Of a DNA stretch of 64,000 nucleotides, positions 7,240 through 18,200 are shown one piece after another (position 1 is the stretch's first letter; every line of letters begins with the position of its first letter). The DNA comes from Scatosoma sp045660265 (GTDB lineage Bacteria > Bacillota > Clostridia > Christensenellales > Borkfalkiaceae). A program made the position numbers and the translations under genes. The DNA lies in assembly GCA_045660265.1 (NCBI GenBank), contig JAZRDM010000027.1, positions 16,394-80,393 on the forward strand. Direction: 5' to 3'. Under the pieces are notes generated by a model that had not been told where the DNA came from, did no database searches, and was given only the letters and a program-made list of their open reading frames with translations.

Positions 7240-9840
7240 ATGGCAATAGGCGTAACAAATCAAGATAAGAAAAAGGCGAGAAACACAGTAATTGTAATGT
7301 CTGTGCTTCTTACCTTTTTTACACTTCTAACCATTATTTTCGGGGTGTTGATTCCCGTTTCGAAAGAAATTCAAACGTTAGGGAACAACGAAGAAATTAA
7401 AGAATTAGTAGAAAGTAAAACGGGGGACGATTACTTTTTATTGTCCGATACGGCAATGTATCGTTTCGATTCTTTTACCAACGAACAATTATCTGTTTTT
7501 CAAACTTCGGAAATTAAAAACGTATTAGAGAAAAATGACGATTTAGATAAGGTTTTGGCGAATAGCTTTAACCATTGGAGCGCAAAGTACGTAGCTGGGA
7601 AAAACGGGGAAGACTATTACTTGTTAATCGACAGTAACGGTAACATTTTTAAATGTATCGACGACGGCGTTTCCTTAAGCGTAACGAACGATTATTTCTT
7701 GGCGGATGCAACGACGGGTAAATTGGAAGTAAAGGCTTATGAAGAGCTTGGCTCTACGCTGTATGTGTTGCTTTTGCAAACGGATAGCAGTTATTATATC
7801 TATCGCTTTGATATTGAAAATTTAAGCGCAGGCGCAAGCAAGCAAAAACGGCTTTGGGACTGGGATTTAGACGGCGCAACGGCAACGACGAGAAAAATTG
7901 TTCCGCTTACCACCGCAAAAACGGGCGTGTTGAATTTCACCGTAACCGATCAAGGTATTTACTTGTTTAAAAACAGCGGCGGTGTTGTCCGTCTTGGTTT
8001 GCGCTTGGCTGATTACATAGACGAAAATGGCGAAGAGTTCGATTACATGAACGTAGTCTCCTCGTATTATGAACAAGGCAAAGACAAGATTGTGGAAGAA
8101 CAAGCATTTATTGCTTGTATGAAAGAGTTAATTCTTTCCCATAAGAAAAACACGTACTTGGCGGAAGACTTAAACGGTAAGACAAGAGAAGAATTGTCGG
8201 CAATTTATAAGGGTATTGCTTCAACGTCGGAATATACCAAAGGCAATAAAAAAGCTAATGACCAAGCGAAAGCAGCTGTCAATGAAACGTTTGTGGCTGA
8301 AAATCCTTGGTGTGAATCGTACGATACGGCAACGAGAACGCTGAAAATTGATATGCAGTACGTTACGCCGGAGTGCTATTCCGTTTTATATGCGGGGGAT
8401 GCCAATATTGCGGGTATCGTATATTCCAAAAAGAATCGCACGATATATTATTCGAATGTGTTAGACGGATATTTATACGCAGTAGAACAGTCTGCGCTTG
8501 ACCAAGCGGCAAACGACGCGTTCTTAAGCGATTATGCGGTGAAGATTTCGTCGGTGGATATTGGAGATAAATCGTTTAGCACGTTTGGTAACGGGCTTGC
8601 GCTTAACAAATTCGCCAACACGCTGTACTTGCGTTATAAAAATGATCAAACGGTTTCTATCGTTGATTTAAACGATAAAAACGATTATAAAATTTTGTCT
8701 TCGTTCGAAGCGAATTTCGATATCACCGTTTTGACGGGGGATAAGGACAACAAGGTTACCCACGCTTTAAGACAAGTAACCAGCGTTGACCTTCAAGCAA
8801 AAACCACCAACTGTCTGCACTCGGATTTGTACCAACCCGAACAATTTGCAAACAAAGCGTTGATGCGCTTGCTGTTTATCATCTTCTTGGTGCTCGCCGT
8901 GATTGCGTTGGGGTTGGATATTTGGTTTATCGTTGCCATGAAAGACGAACGTGCGCTGTATAAACTCAAAGAAATCCAAAAAGATTTAAAAAAGAACAAG
9001 TTTGTATATTTGGTATTGTCCTTCTTCATTATCTTGCTGTTTATGTTCTGTTATTACGAAGCAGTGGGCGCAATTTCAATGTCCTTCTTCGATTATACAC
9101 AGGAAAAACCGGCTTGGATATGGAACGACTTTGGTAACTACATCAAGGTATTGAACGAATCGAGCTTCTGGCTGTCGATAGGCAATATGCTTTTCTTCTT
9201 GGTATTCGATTTGATTCTTTGTCTTGCTCCGCCGTTGGTGTTTGCGTTCTTGTTAATTTTGATAAGAAACAAAACGGCATCTAACTGGATTCGGGCATTG
9301 ATGTTTATCCCGAGCATTATTCCCAGTATGGCAACTATGTTGATTTGGCGTACGGGTATTTATGGCAACAGCGGTATTTTGAATCAGTTAATCGGCGCGG
9401 AAGTGCCTATCGAATTCTTGACGAATACCGATTACGCGCGTTGGGCGTTAATCTTTATGGGCTTCCCCTTCGTCGGCGGGTATTTGATTTTCTACGGCGG
9501 GATGATGAACATCCCCGGCGAATATCACGAAGCGGGACGATTGGAAGGCTTGGGTATCGTTAAACGGTTCTTTATGATTGATATTCCGTTGATTATGCCT
9601 CAAATCAAATATATCTTTATTATGACGTTTATCTCGTCTGTACAAAACTACGCAAGAACGTACATACTCGCTTCGACAGGTACGACGACGCCGGTAGAAA
9701 CAATGTACACGACTATGATGATACACGGCGATTACGGGAAATCGAGTGCGTATGCAACGCTTATCTTCTTGTTCTTGTTCGCCGCAGTAGCAACCAACTT
9801 TAAGATGCAGAAAAAGGAAACAATGGGGGAGGATTTATAG
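7240..9840 (+). CDS. MalF-type permease with large extracytoplasmic propeller-like domain
   Basis: 866 residues, nearly three times the normal size. One membrane segment near residues 18-38 is followed by about 500 extracytoplasmic residues made of repeated short beta units ('DDYFLLSDTAMYRF', 'EDYYLLIDSNGNIFKCID', 'YYIYRFDIENL', 'DQGIYLFKNSGGVVRLG', 'RTIYYSNVLDGYLYAVEQ', 'NTLYLRYKNDQTVSIVDL'), which look like beta-propeller blades. Membrane segments then resume near residue 545 and the protein ends as a standard MalF permease with the ATPase-contact EAA loop 'EYHEAGRLEGLGIVKRFFMI'. It pairs with the next gene. No ATPase gene lies nearby. The permease call is firm; the propeller is inferred from repeat pattern only. 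Confidence 0.88.
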   Translation: MAIGVTNQDKKKARNTVIVMSVLLTFFTLLTIIFGVLIPVSKEIQTLGNNEEIKELVESKTGDDYFLLSDTAMYRFDSFTNEQLSVFQTSEIKNVLEKNDDLDKVLANSFNHWSAKYVAGKNGEDYYLLIDSNGNIFKCIDDGVSLSVTNDYFLADATTGKLEVKAYEELGSTLYVLLLQTDSSYYIYRFDIENLSAGASKQKRLWDWDLDGATATTRKIVPLTTAKTGVLNFTVTDQGIYLFKNSGGVVRLGLRLADYIDENGEEFDYMNVVSSYYEQGKDKIVEEQAFIACMKELILSHKKNTYLAEDLNGKTREELSAIYKGIASTSEYTKGNKKANDQAKAAVNETFVAENPWCESYDTATRTLKIDMQYVTPECYSVLYAGDANIAGIVYSKKNRTIYYSNVLDGYLYAVEQSALDQAANDAFLSDYAVKISSVDIGDKSFSTFGNGLALNKFANTLYLRYKNDQTVSIVDLNDKNDYKILSSFEANFDITVLTGDKDNKVTHALRQVTSVDLQAKTTNCLHSDLYQPEQFANKALMRLLFIIFLVLAVIALGLDIWFIVAMKDERALYKLKEIQKDLKKNKFVYLVLSFFIILLFMFCYYEAVGAISMSFFDYTQEKPAWIWNDFGNYIKVLNESSFWLSIGNMLFFLVFDLILCLAPPLVFAFLLILIRNKTASNWIRALMFIPSIIPSMATMLIWRTGIYGNSGILNQLIGAEVPIEFLTNTDYARWALIFMGFPFVGGYLIFYGGMMNIPGEYHEAGRLEGLGIVKRFFMIDIPLIMPQIKYIFIMTFISSVQNYARTYILASTGTTTPVETMYTTMMIHGDYGKSSAYATLIFLFLFAAVATNFKMQKKETMGEDL

Positions 9841-9841
9841 T

Positions 9842-10756
9842 ATGGAAAACGTAACTACAAACGTAAATGAAAACTTAAATAATACAGCTCCCGCGCCTAG
9901 AAAAACGAAAGGCTTGCTTATGCCCTACGAAAAACCTTGGGCGCAAGCAATTATCCTTTTTGTCGTTATCTTCTGTTTGGTTTTCTCGTTCTTGCCGTTA
10001 TTCTTGACGGTGGTGAACGCATTTAAGCCGGACGATCAAGTAAAAATTGACGCATTCAGCTTGCCTTTGCTTTCTACCATCTCTCAAGCGACGGAAGAAA
10101 ACTTCGGAAAGGCTTGGACGGTACTTTCTCCCTATTATTTTAAAACAATGTTAATCGCATTGATCGGCGCGGTGATCGAAACGATTGTCGGCTCGCTGTT
10201 GGCGTATATCTTGGTGGTAAAGAACTTCTACTTTAAAGAACTTATCTTTATGATGTTCATTTCGGTATTGTTGGTTCCTTCGATTATCGGGTATCCCATC
10301 TTGATTCCGCTTATTCGCGATACTTTTCAAATAGGGGACACGTATTTTGGGTATCTGTTGCCAATGATTGGTGGTGCGCAGGTAACGGGTATGTTCTTGT
10401 TTAGAACCTTCTTTAGCCAGCAACCTAAATCGTTGTACGAAAGTGCGAAATTAGACGGCGCAAACGACTTCGTATTGTTTACGCGTATCACGCTTCCCTT
10501 GGCACTTCCTATCGTATTATATTATTTCGTTGGATGCTTCTCGGGTATCTATAACGAATATTTGTGGGCGAGTTTGATTATGGACACGAACCAAACGGTT
10601 ACGACGATTATGCACTCTGTTGTAGCGTCTGGTGAAATTAAATATGGTGCAGCATACGCAATGTATTTAATTTCGTCTATACCTCTCATTATCACAACGA
10701 TTATTTCTATGAAGTATTTCAAGAGCGGTGAATTTGCTGCCGGATTAAAATTATAA
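9842..10756 (+). CDS. MalG-type sugar ABC permease
   Basis: 304 residues, about six membrane segments, EAA loop 'YESAKLDGANDFVLFTRITLPL' in the C-terminal half. It starts 1 nt after the stop of the MalF partner, with a GGGAGGA site inside that gene, so the two are translationally coupled. It forms the heterodimeric channel of importer 1. The ATP-hydrolysing subunit must come from elsewhere, as with shared MsmX-type ATPases in Gram-positives. Confidence 0.95.
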   Translation: MENVTTNVNENLNNTAPAPRKTKGLLMPYEKPWAQAIILFVVIFCLVFSFLPLFLTVVNAFKPDDQVKIDAFSLPLLSTISQATEENFGKAWTVLSPYYFKTMLIALIGAVIETIVGSLLAYILVVKNFYFKELIFMMFISVLLVPSIIGYPILIPLIRDTFQIGDTYFGYLLPMIGGAQVTGMFLFRTFFSQQPKSLYESAKLDGANDFVLFTRITLPLALPIVLYYFVGCFSGIYNEYLWASLIMDTNQTVTTIMHSVVASGEIKYGAAYAMYLISSIPLIITTIISMKYFKSGEFAAGLKL

Positions 10757-10768
10757 AGGGTAATGAAA

Positions 10769-13477
10769 ATGAAAAAGAAATTATTAACAATTCTTTTGTG
10801 TCTAACGACAATGCTTGGCGTTGCGGGTGTGGCTGCGGCTTGTGGTGAAACGGGCGCAGACAGCCAAAGCAGTTCTGTTGCACAGTCGAAGACGACGGCA
10901 ACCATCAAGTTTGATATCAATCTTGACGGTTACACAACGAACGTGGTGAAAGACAAAACGGTTTCCATTGGGAAGCGTGTGCCTATCGCTAAGGCGTACG
11001 TTACGGGGGATAACCCCGATAATTTACAGCTGTATGGCTGGTACACGGACAAAGAATGTACGAATGAATGGGACTTTAAATCTGACCTCGTTGAAGATGA
11101 TATGACGCTGTATGCAAAGTGGGTAGAGCAATATTCTATCAACTATTACATCAACGGGGAATATGAAAAAACGGACTTGGCGTTTAAAGGGGATATGCTT
11201 ACGGAAGACGCAAGCTTGGTGGCTGGCTTTAAGTATCTCGGTACGTACGTAGATGAAACGCATGAAACGAAATATAATTACAGCGAAGCAGTATCTAGCG
11301 ATTTGAACTTGTACGTGAAACGTTCGGGCGGTATTTACATGAGCGACCACGCGGAAGAGGGTGAATTATCCTCTGGTTCTCTTAGCGACTATCTCGTAGC
11401 GTACGTAGGGTCTACGTCGACGGATGAAAGCGGTAACATTGTCGAACAAGACGGTTGGGTAGAACCTTACACAGTATTAACCAAAACTAAGGAAGGCCTG
11501 AAAGAAGAACAATGTACGTACGTTAACTTTGGTTATCAACCCAAGTACGGCGACGGTTACGTAGAGCTTTGCTTGGCATTGGATATTACGCAATCGCAAA
11601 TTATTCAAATCACGTTTAAAAACCTTGGTAAAGCGGACACGTTGAATATGTACTTCACGGCGTTGTTAGACGAAGAAGGCAATACTTATTCGGAAACGGG
11701 TTCGGTATACACGCAAGATTTCTGTTATCCTAACTATACGGGAAGCGGAAAAGAGGGTGGTATTGTTTTAGACAAAGATCAAATGCAAATGAAGGAAACG
11801 GCAGATTGGACGACGGTTCAGTTTAATTTGTACGAAATTTACAAAAACGGCTATTCAATTTGGGGTACTTCTTCTTTCCTTGGCAGATTGCGTTTGCAAG
11901 CTAACTATAAAAATACTAGCGAAGATGATTTGTCTAACGTATTTTTAATTAAATCTATCGAGGGTATTGCGCACGACGTAATCGTAGAAGACAGAGACGA
12001 GGTGAAAACGTTGTTGCAAGATGCGGAAGCAACGACGCAAGAAGCGTTGGATGCGGCTTCGTCGGCACAGTTGGATAACCAAAACGGCGTAGTATTTCCT
12101 AAAGATTTCGAAATGGTTTCTTCGGTGGAAGAAGGTTCTAAGGTATACAACACAGTAGACGGTTTGCTCTTCTATGCTGATAACGAAATTATTAGCAGAA
12201 ACAAGACGAATGCCACGTATGGTTTTGTTGTAGAAGTTCCTACCGATTCTACAGGAAAAAATATCGATTTAAGCGAGTTGACAACGCTCAGCATCACCTT
12301 AAAGAACTATGGTTATGCGGAAAACATTACCGTGCGCGTATATAATGATCTTGATGTTCCCGTTAAAGCGGAATTAAAGATAACCAAGAACTTAGCCGAA
12401 AGTAAAACGTATACGGCGAACTTGTATGGGAAATTCGGTATGAGCGGGAGACTGTCCAAAATTGAGCTCCGTTACAACTCGGTAGGTGTGGATAACGCAT
12501 TGTTGATTGAAAACATTGAAATGTCTGCATTCAAGCCTTATGATATTCCTGGGTTGAATTTCAACGATAAAAACTGCTTCGGTATTGCTTCCACGGAACA
12601 AGTAGAAGTAAGCTTCGACGCCGCACGTGAAGTAACCAAGTTTAACGTATTAGAAAGCGGTGCAACCGTAGTCTCTCTTGATAAACCTTATGACGCAACG
12701 TCGGACGGTTATGCATATGCAACGTTACAATATTATTTTGATAAAAATAGCGAATCTTCTGTTTCCGAAATTGCAGTTGAATACAAGATTAACGACGAAT
12801 TCACGTCGAAGTATGTCTATGTGTTAGATTCGACAAATAAGGGTAAAGTACAAAAGGCAACCTTGCCTTTAAAATCGAATGAACGCGGTTTTGTAAAAGC
12901 AATTCGTTTAACATTTACAGGTACAGGTACCGTATCGATTAAGAGTATTGATTACGAAACGGGTGAAACCAGTTTACCTTACTATCAATCGTATGATGCG
13001 GTTTACAACGGCGGCTGGAAAATGTGGTTAAACGGAACCTACTTATATGACAGTACGTTGAAATCGTCCGTATTCATAAAAGATTCCGCGCAGCCTTCGT
13101 TAAGCTTCTCGATGTATATCGGTCTTACAACGGGTATGAAGGAACACATGTCAATTCCTCATTCGACGTATAACGTATTGGTAACGACAACGACGAAGGT
13201 AAAAATCGTATATCAAAACAAAACGGACGTTGATAAGCTTAGCCAATTTACGATGGGCTTTACCAGATCGGAAATCGGTAATCCAGACGATACGCCTAGC
13301 TTGCAACACGTTATAAGCAATATTCCAATCGATTGTTTGATGGAAGAGTACGAATGGTCTACGCTTACAATAGATGTGCCTTTAGAACAAGTAGGTAAAT
13401 ACTTAGGCAAAACGCACTTGATATTTGAAGGTAACGAGATTGCCATCCGTGCAATTTCCATTGAAACGGGGAGATAA
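10769..13477 (+). CDS. Surface lipoprotein with InlB-like repeat
   Basis: 902 residues from the ATG at 10769, preferred over 10763 because AAAGGG at 10755-10760 gives 8 nt spacing rather than 2. Lipobox AAAC. A Listeria-Bacteroides (InlB B/Flg_new) repeat follows the tether: 'LQLYGWYTDKECTNEWDF' to 'MTLYAKW'. The rest consists of beta-sandwich-like segments, two of them similar in design ('LSELTTLSITLKNYGYAENI' and earlier 'ITQSQIIQITFKNLG'), as in carbohydrate-binding modules. No catalytic motif was recognised. It sits directly behind the permeases, so it probably captures glycan on the cell surface for importer 1. The exact ligand and domain families are not known. Confidence 0.85.
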   Translation: MKKKLLTILLCLTTMLGVAGVAAACGETGADSQSSSVAQSKTTATIKFDINLDGYTTNVVKDKTVSIGKRVPIAKAYVTGDNPDNLQLYGWYTDKECTNEWDFKSDLVEDDMTLYAKWVEQYSINYYINGEYEKTDLAFKGDMLTEDASLVAGFKYLGTYVDETHETKYNYSEAVSSDLNLYVKRSGGIYMSDHAEEGELSSGSLSDYLVAYVGSTSTDESGNIVEQDGWVEPYTVLTKTKEGLKEEQCTYVNFGYQPKYGDGYVELCLALDITQSQIIQITFKNLGKADTLNMYFTALLDEEGNTYSETGSVYTQDFCYPNYTGSGKEGGIVLDKDQMQMKETADWTTVQFNLYEIYKNGYSIWGTSSFLGRLRLQANYKNTSEDDLSNVFLIKSIEGIAHDVIVEDRDEVKTLLQDAEATTQEALDAASSAQLDNQNGVVFPKDFEMVSSVEEGSKVYNTVDGLLFYADNEIISRNKTNATYGFVVEVPTDSTGKNIDLSELTTLSITLKNYGYAENITVRVYNDLDVPVKAELKITKNLAESKTYTANLYGKFGMSGRLSKIELRYNSVGVDNALLIENIEMSAFKPYDIPGLNFNDKNCFGIASTEQVEVSFDAAREVTKFNVLESGATVVSLDKPYDATSDGYAYATLQYYFDKNSESSVSEIAVEYKINDEFTSKYVYVLDSTNKGKVQKATLPLKSNERGFVKAIRLTFTGTGTVSIKSIDYETGETSLPYYQSYDAVYNGGWKMWLNGTYLYDSTLKSSVFIKDSAQPSLSFSMYIGLTTGMKEHMSIPHSTYNVLVTTTTKVKIVYQNKTDVDKLSQFTMGFTRSEIGNPDDTPSLQHVISNIPIDCLMEEYEWSTLTIDVPLEQVGKYLGKTHLIFEGNEIAIRAISIETGR

Positions 13478-13479
13478 TT

Positions 13480-15231
13480 ATGAGAAAAATTGACGCAAAA
13501 AAATTGATTTGTTTTCTTACTGCGGGCATGCTGTTGTTTACAACAGCTGCTTGCGGCGGGGAAACGGGAAATGACTCTGCGGGAAATTCTACGGGGAACG
13601 TTACGGTAAATAAACCTTCCTCCGAAAAACCCAAAGACGAGCTTTCTCCTTCGGGCAACCCGTTATTTGACGGTGTAAGTTCCGCTCCCTTCTCGGAAGA
13701 CGTTTATTCGTTTACAACCATTTTCACGGATGGTACAGAAAAGACGCTTTCGCAGTATGACGCAGCGAACCCGCAGGATAACGAATTTATCGAATATCCG
13801 ATAAATACGAACATTAAAGACAAAAATTACTTAAAATTGAAGGTACAAACGGACGTTAATTTGGTAGGGTATATTCATTATAGAAACAACGACGATCCTT
13901 CCGTTACCCACTCTGAAAAATTCTTTATTGAAGCAAACAGCACAGAGTTTAATACCTTCTTAGACGCTTTCCGCGTCGGTGCGCGCGGCGCGTTTAAAAA
14001 GACGATTGTATCTATCTCTTTCCAAAACGTTGACGCAACCAAGGCTGGTAAGTTTAAGTTTATTTCCGCTGGTATTTCTGATAGAACGTTAAATACCGTG
14101 GACGAATGGTACGTAAGCGACGGCTCGACGGTGTTAGGTACGTCCCCGTACTACGGCGGTTGTATTACCTATCTTGAAAAGTTGGAAGACGACGTTTACG
14201 AATATATGGACGACGACGGTAACATTTGTATCGATAAAGACGTTGACCCTGATTTCGTACAACAAGTAAGCAGCTCGAAGGTAAACTTGGTAAACATCTA
14301 CGACCTTGGTCGAGAAATTCAGCCTTCTTACTATTTGAACGTTACGGAAGAAAACGGTTACACGCCTGATTACGATCCTGCTGATAAAGATTCGTATTAT
14401 CAAGGTCATACGGAAACAGGGAAACCCATTTATAACCCTATTCAATGCGGCGACTACGGCGGATCTACGCCTCAAATTATCGATTATGAGTATTCCAGCG
14501 ATAAGTTGTACGTAAAGATGAAAGGGCAAGAATGGTTCTTCTACACGAACATTCAAGCAAACGGCTATATCGAAGTAACCTATTATTTTGATGAAAGCGG
14601 CGCGTTGATGGTGGATAACGTTTATACCGATTTCTCGCAATTCTACGGTGTGGACGAGGTGTCTATTTCCTTACAAGAAACGCCTGCAACCTATTTCTCG
14701 TATCCGTTAAACTATTTCTATTGCGAAACCAAGCAAGGCGTAATCTTTGATAAAGAACTTGCAGAACAAAACGGTACGGCAGAAGTTAAGATGAGCAAGA
14801 CGCACACGGTTGGGAGTAATTATTATTATGCAATCAACGGTAAAATGGTAAACGGCGGTTGGTGCGCGTTCGTTAACGAAAATAAATGGGGCGTAGGTAT
14901 TTGCTTGCCTAATGCAGACAAATATATCGCTTCGCGCGGACGTAAATCGAACAGTTACTTCCAAGAAGAAGACAACCGTAAGTATTTCGATAAATACTTC
15001 CAATTTGACGATTCTCAGCTTGTTCCTAGCTATTCGACAATCAACTATAGTTACATCAATCCTGGTATTCACCGTAAGATGATCGACTTCGTACCTCTCG
15101 AATATTCGTACGCGTTATACATTGGTGAAACAGATGAAATGAAGCAAGTATTTACGGGCTTGCAAAAAGATGGTATTTTAACCAACGCTGCTCTTACGAA
15201 AACAGACGAAAGCGTTTGGCCAAAAAAATAA
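13480..15231 (+). CDS. Surface lipoprotein, unknown function
   Basis: 583 residues. Lipoprotein signal ending TAAC (Cys near residue 25), a Ser/Gly/Asn/Thr tether, then a soluble, aromatic-rich (Tyr, Phe) beta-type protein with no recognised domain or active-site motif. It starts 2 nt after the previous stop with GGGGAGA inside that gene, so it is co-translated. Aromatic richness and its place between a surface lipoprotein and a huge repeat protein suggest glycan binding outside the cell. Function unassigned. Confidence 0.85.
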   Translation: MRKIDAKKLICFLTAGMLLFTTAACGGETGNDSAGNSTGNVTVNKPSSEKPKDELSPSGNPLFDGVSSAPFSEDVYSFTTIFTDGTEKTLSQYDAANPQDNEFIEYPINTNIKDKNYLKLKVQTDVNLVGYIHYRNNDDPSVTHSEKFFIEANSTEFNTFLDAFRVGARGAFKKTIVSISFQNVDATKAGKFKFISAGISDRTLNTVDEWYVSDGSTVLGTSPYYGGCITYLEKLEDDVYEYMDDDGNICIDKDVDPDFVQQVSSSKVNLVNIYDLGREIQPSYYLNVTEENGYTPDYDPADKDSYYQGHTETGKPIYNPIQCGDYGGSTPQIIDYEYSSDKLYVKMKGQEWFFYTNIQANGYIEVTYYFDESGALMVDNVYTDFSQFYGVDEVSISLQETPATYFSYPLNYFYCETKQGVIFDKELAEQNGTAEVKMSKTHTVGSNYYYAINGKMVNGGWCAFVNENKWGVGICLPNADKYIASRGRKSNSYFQEEDNRKYFDKYFQFDDSQLVPSYSTINYSYINPGIHRKMIDFVPLEYSYALYIGETDEMKQVFTGLQKDGILTNAALTKTDESVWPKK

Positions 15232-15248
15232 ATATAGGGGTAAAAAGC

Positions 15249-18200
15249 ATGAAAAAAATCTTTAAAAGACTTTTAACAGGTTTGTGTGCGCTTGTCGGTA
15301 TTGTAACGGCTGGCGTAGCGGTATGCACGTTCCCGACGTCGATAGATAATACGACGGCGCAAGCGGCAACGACGTACACGACCAAAGACGTGGGGATGAT
15401 GGCGTATATTGAAAACGTATATGCTCCCAATGGTAATTTTTATTTATATATTACCATGTCTGAGTTGGATACGACGACGCAGGCGGAAAGCGTGGCGGTG
15501 GATACGTCGAATGGCGATATGCCGACCATCTTAAGAAATTTTGATTTTTATAACAAAGTAAAAATCAACGGCTATACGTTAGCGGAATTAGGTTGTACGG
15601 GCGTATGGGAAAACGCGTTTGACGTAAACAGCGGCGGCGGTGCGCCTTTATACAAGCTTCGCTTCCACATGCACGCAGACCCTACGACTTGGACCAACGC
15701 TATTGACGACGGTAAGGTTGTATTTGGGGTAGGCAGCAACGTAACGATTAGCGAAGGCGCGCTTGTTCCTGGCTATAACTATTTGACGGGCGACCATACG
15801 GCAACCGTATACCGCGCAGGCTGTGATTTCGTAAGCTCTGCTGCTGACGTAGCATACGGCGTTATGTCTGTGGGTAAAACGGAAGTTGAAAGCGTAGAAT
15901 ACGTACAAGGTCACGACGGTAATTGCGGTTACTTCGGTTTCTCTTTGAAAGGGGACGACTATTTGGCGGACGGCACGCAATTAGAAGTAAACCAAAACTA
16001 TTCCTATGACAACAAGTATTATACGACTATTTTGGTAAACGGCGAAAGCGGTAAGACGGGGAGTTACGGTTTGTTTAACCTTGGTGAAAAAGGTAAAGGT
16101 TATTTCTCGTTTGCAATGTATGCAACGGCAGAAGAAATGCAAACGATTACCATTCCCGCTGGTACGAAGTTCCCTGCAAGAGCTATGACGGATTTGCCTT
16201 CGATAAACAGCAACAACAAAGTTACGATTATGTACGAAACGCAAACGGACGTAACCTTCTACAAGCAATCGGACGGCACGTGGGCAAAGCCTTACGTGGA
16301 AAAAGAAACGAGCGTTTCTTCGGCTTACGTAGATTCGGCGGATGACGGCTCTAGCTTCACGGTACTTTTCCTTTCCAACCACGACTATGCAACCGAGTTA
16401 GATAACTACGGCGGTACGGCTGTTAAGGTAAAAGAATTCCTTGCAAGAAGCAATTTCTATACGCATGTGCTTATCGACGACGTAGCACTTGGCGATACGG
16501 GCGAAGCATACGTGAATGTATGGGGCAACAAGGGCTCGATTGCATTCCGTACAAGCCAAGGCGTAAATGCAACGAAAATTACCGTTTTGGCGGGTTGCGA
16601 AATTCCTTCGTATGCAGAATTGTTGTCTGGCGAAAGAATTAAATACGTAACGACGGAAAACATTACGTTTGTTAAGAATGCAAACGGCGAATGGGTAGAA
16701 GCATCTGGTCTTGAAGAAGAACTTAACGCATTAAGAGAAGCTGCACTTGCACAGCTTAATGCATACGTAGTTTTAGATAACTATTTCGACGAACAAAAAG
16801 CTGAACTTAACAACTACCTCGCAGCTGCGCAAAATGAACTTGCAGCAGATGCAAGCGAAGTAGAAATTGCAGCAACGGTTGAAGCGGTTAAAGCAAATCT
16901 TGATAGCGTATTAACCAAAGCGCAAGTAGTTGCAAACGCAAAGGCAGAAATTGAAAACTATAAAGCAGCAGAAGGCTATTTCCAAGCGGAAGAAGCTGAA
17001 AAGCGTGCGCAATACGTAGCACAAGCGAAGACAGAAATTGACAATGCAACGTCGCAAGCTGCAGTAAACGCAGCAGTAGCAAATGCGAAAGCGGCAATCG
17101 ATAAGTTGGTTACGGCAGCGGAAATTTACGTAACGAAAGACGTAGCAATGCTCGCTAGAATTGGCGGCTGGTACGGCAACGGTAACTTCACGTTGAAGAT
17201 TACGCTTGGCGAAGCAGACTGGACGAACGACGACGCAGGCACGAAAGCATATGATGGCGACCTTGCAACGCTTTTGAATAAGCTTGGTTTGTTCGATCAT
17301 ATCATGGTAGGCGGTAAGACGTTAGCAGAATGGGGCTGCGTAGCTTGCTATGACAACGGTTACGAATTAAATGCAGGTGAACCTGATAACATTATCCTGC
17401 TTCATTTGGCGATGGGCAAAGAAAATATGGATGTAGCAGCGGCAGCAGGTGTTGGTGCGGATGCAGCTGTAACCATGTTGGAAGGCGCACTTGTTCCCAG
17501 CTATGCTTATTTGAAGGGCACGGGCAACACGGTATATCATGCAGGTGCAGATTACGTAAGCACTCTCTCTACGGTTCCCTATGGTATCGAATCTGTAGGA
17601 AAGACGACGGTAGAAAGCGTGAAGTACGTACAAAGCTATAACGAAAAAGATGGCGTTGGTTACTTTGGTGTTTCCCTTGTTGGCGACGACTATTTGGGCG
17701 ACGGCACGCAATTAGAAGTAAACCCCAACTACAACTTCAATAGCTTCGTAAACAGCATTTTGGTAAACGGCGAAGCAGGTAAGGTAAAATATTACGGTTT
17801 GTTCAACTTGGGTGAAAAAGGTCAAGGTTACTATGCATTCCAAATCCTTGTAGCAGAAGAAGATATTGAATATATCACCATTCCTGCAGGTACGTTATTC
17901 CCCACGAGAGCAATGACGACGTTGCGTGAATTAAACGGTAACCCTGTTTACATCATGTACGAAGTAGAAGAAACGGTAATCCTTTACAAATCGGCAAACG
18001 GTTACGTATCTTATATTGAAGCAGCATTGAGCGAAGTAGAAAATTATAAAGTAGGTTTGTTCCGCGCAGAAGAAGAAGCGCAAAGAGTGGCAATCGTTGC
18101 ACAAGCAGTAGAAACGATTAACTCTGCATTGGATAACGCAACGATAGATACGGCAGTAGCAAATGCGAAAGCAGCGATTGATGCATTGAAGACGGCAGCG

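Noticed and set aside
7193..7240. Hairpin after the importer 1 binding protein as a full terminator
   Set aside because: No T-run follows and no promoter is visible before the permease gene, so read-through is needed.
15216..15248. ATG overlapping the end of the preceding lipoprotein gene
   Set aside because: ATG 15249 has a ribosome site and yields a proper signal peptide.
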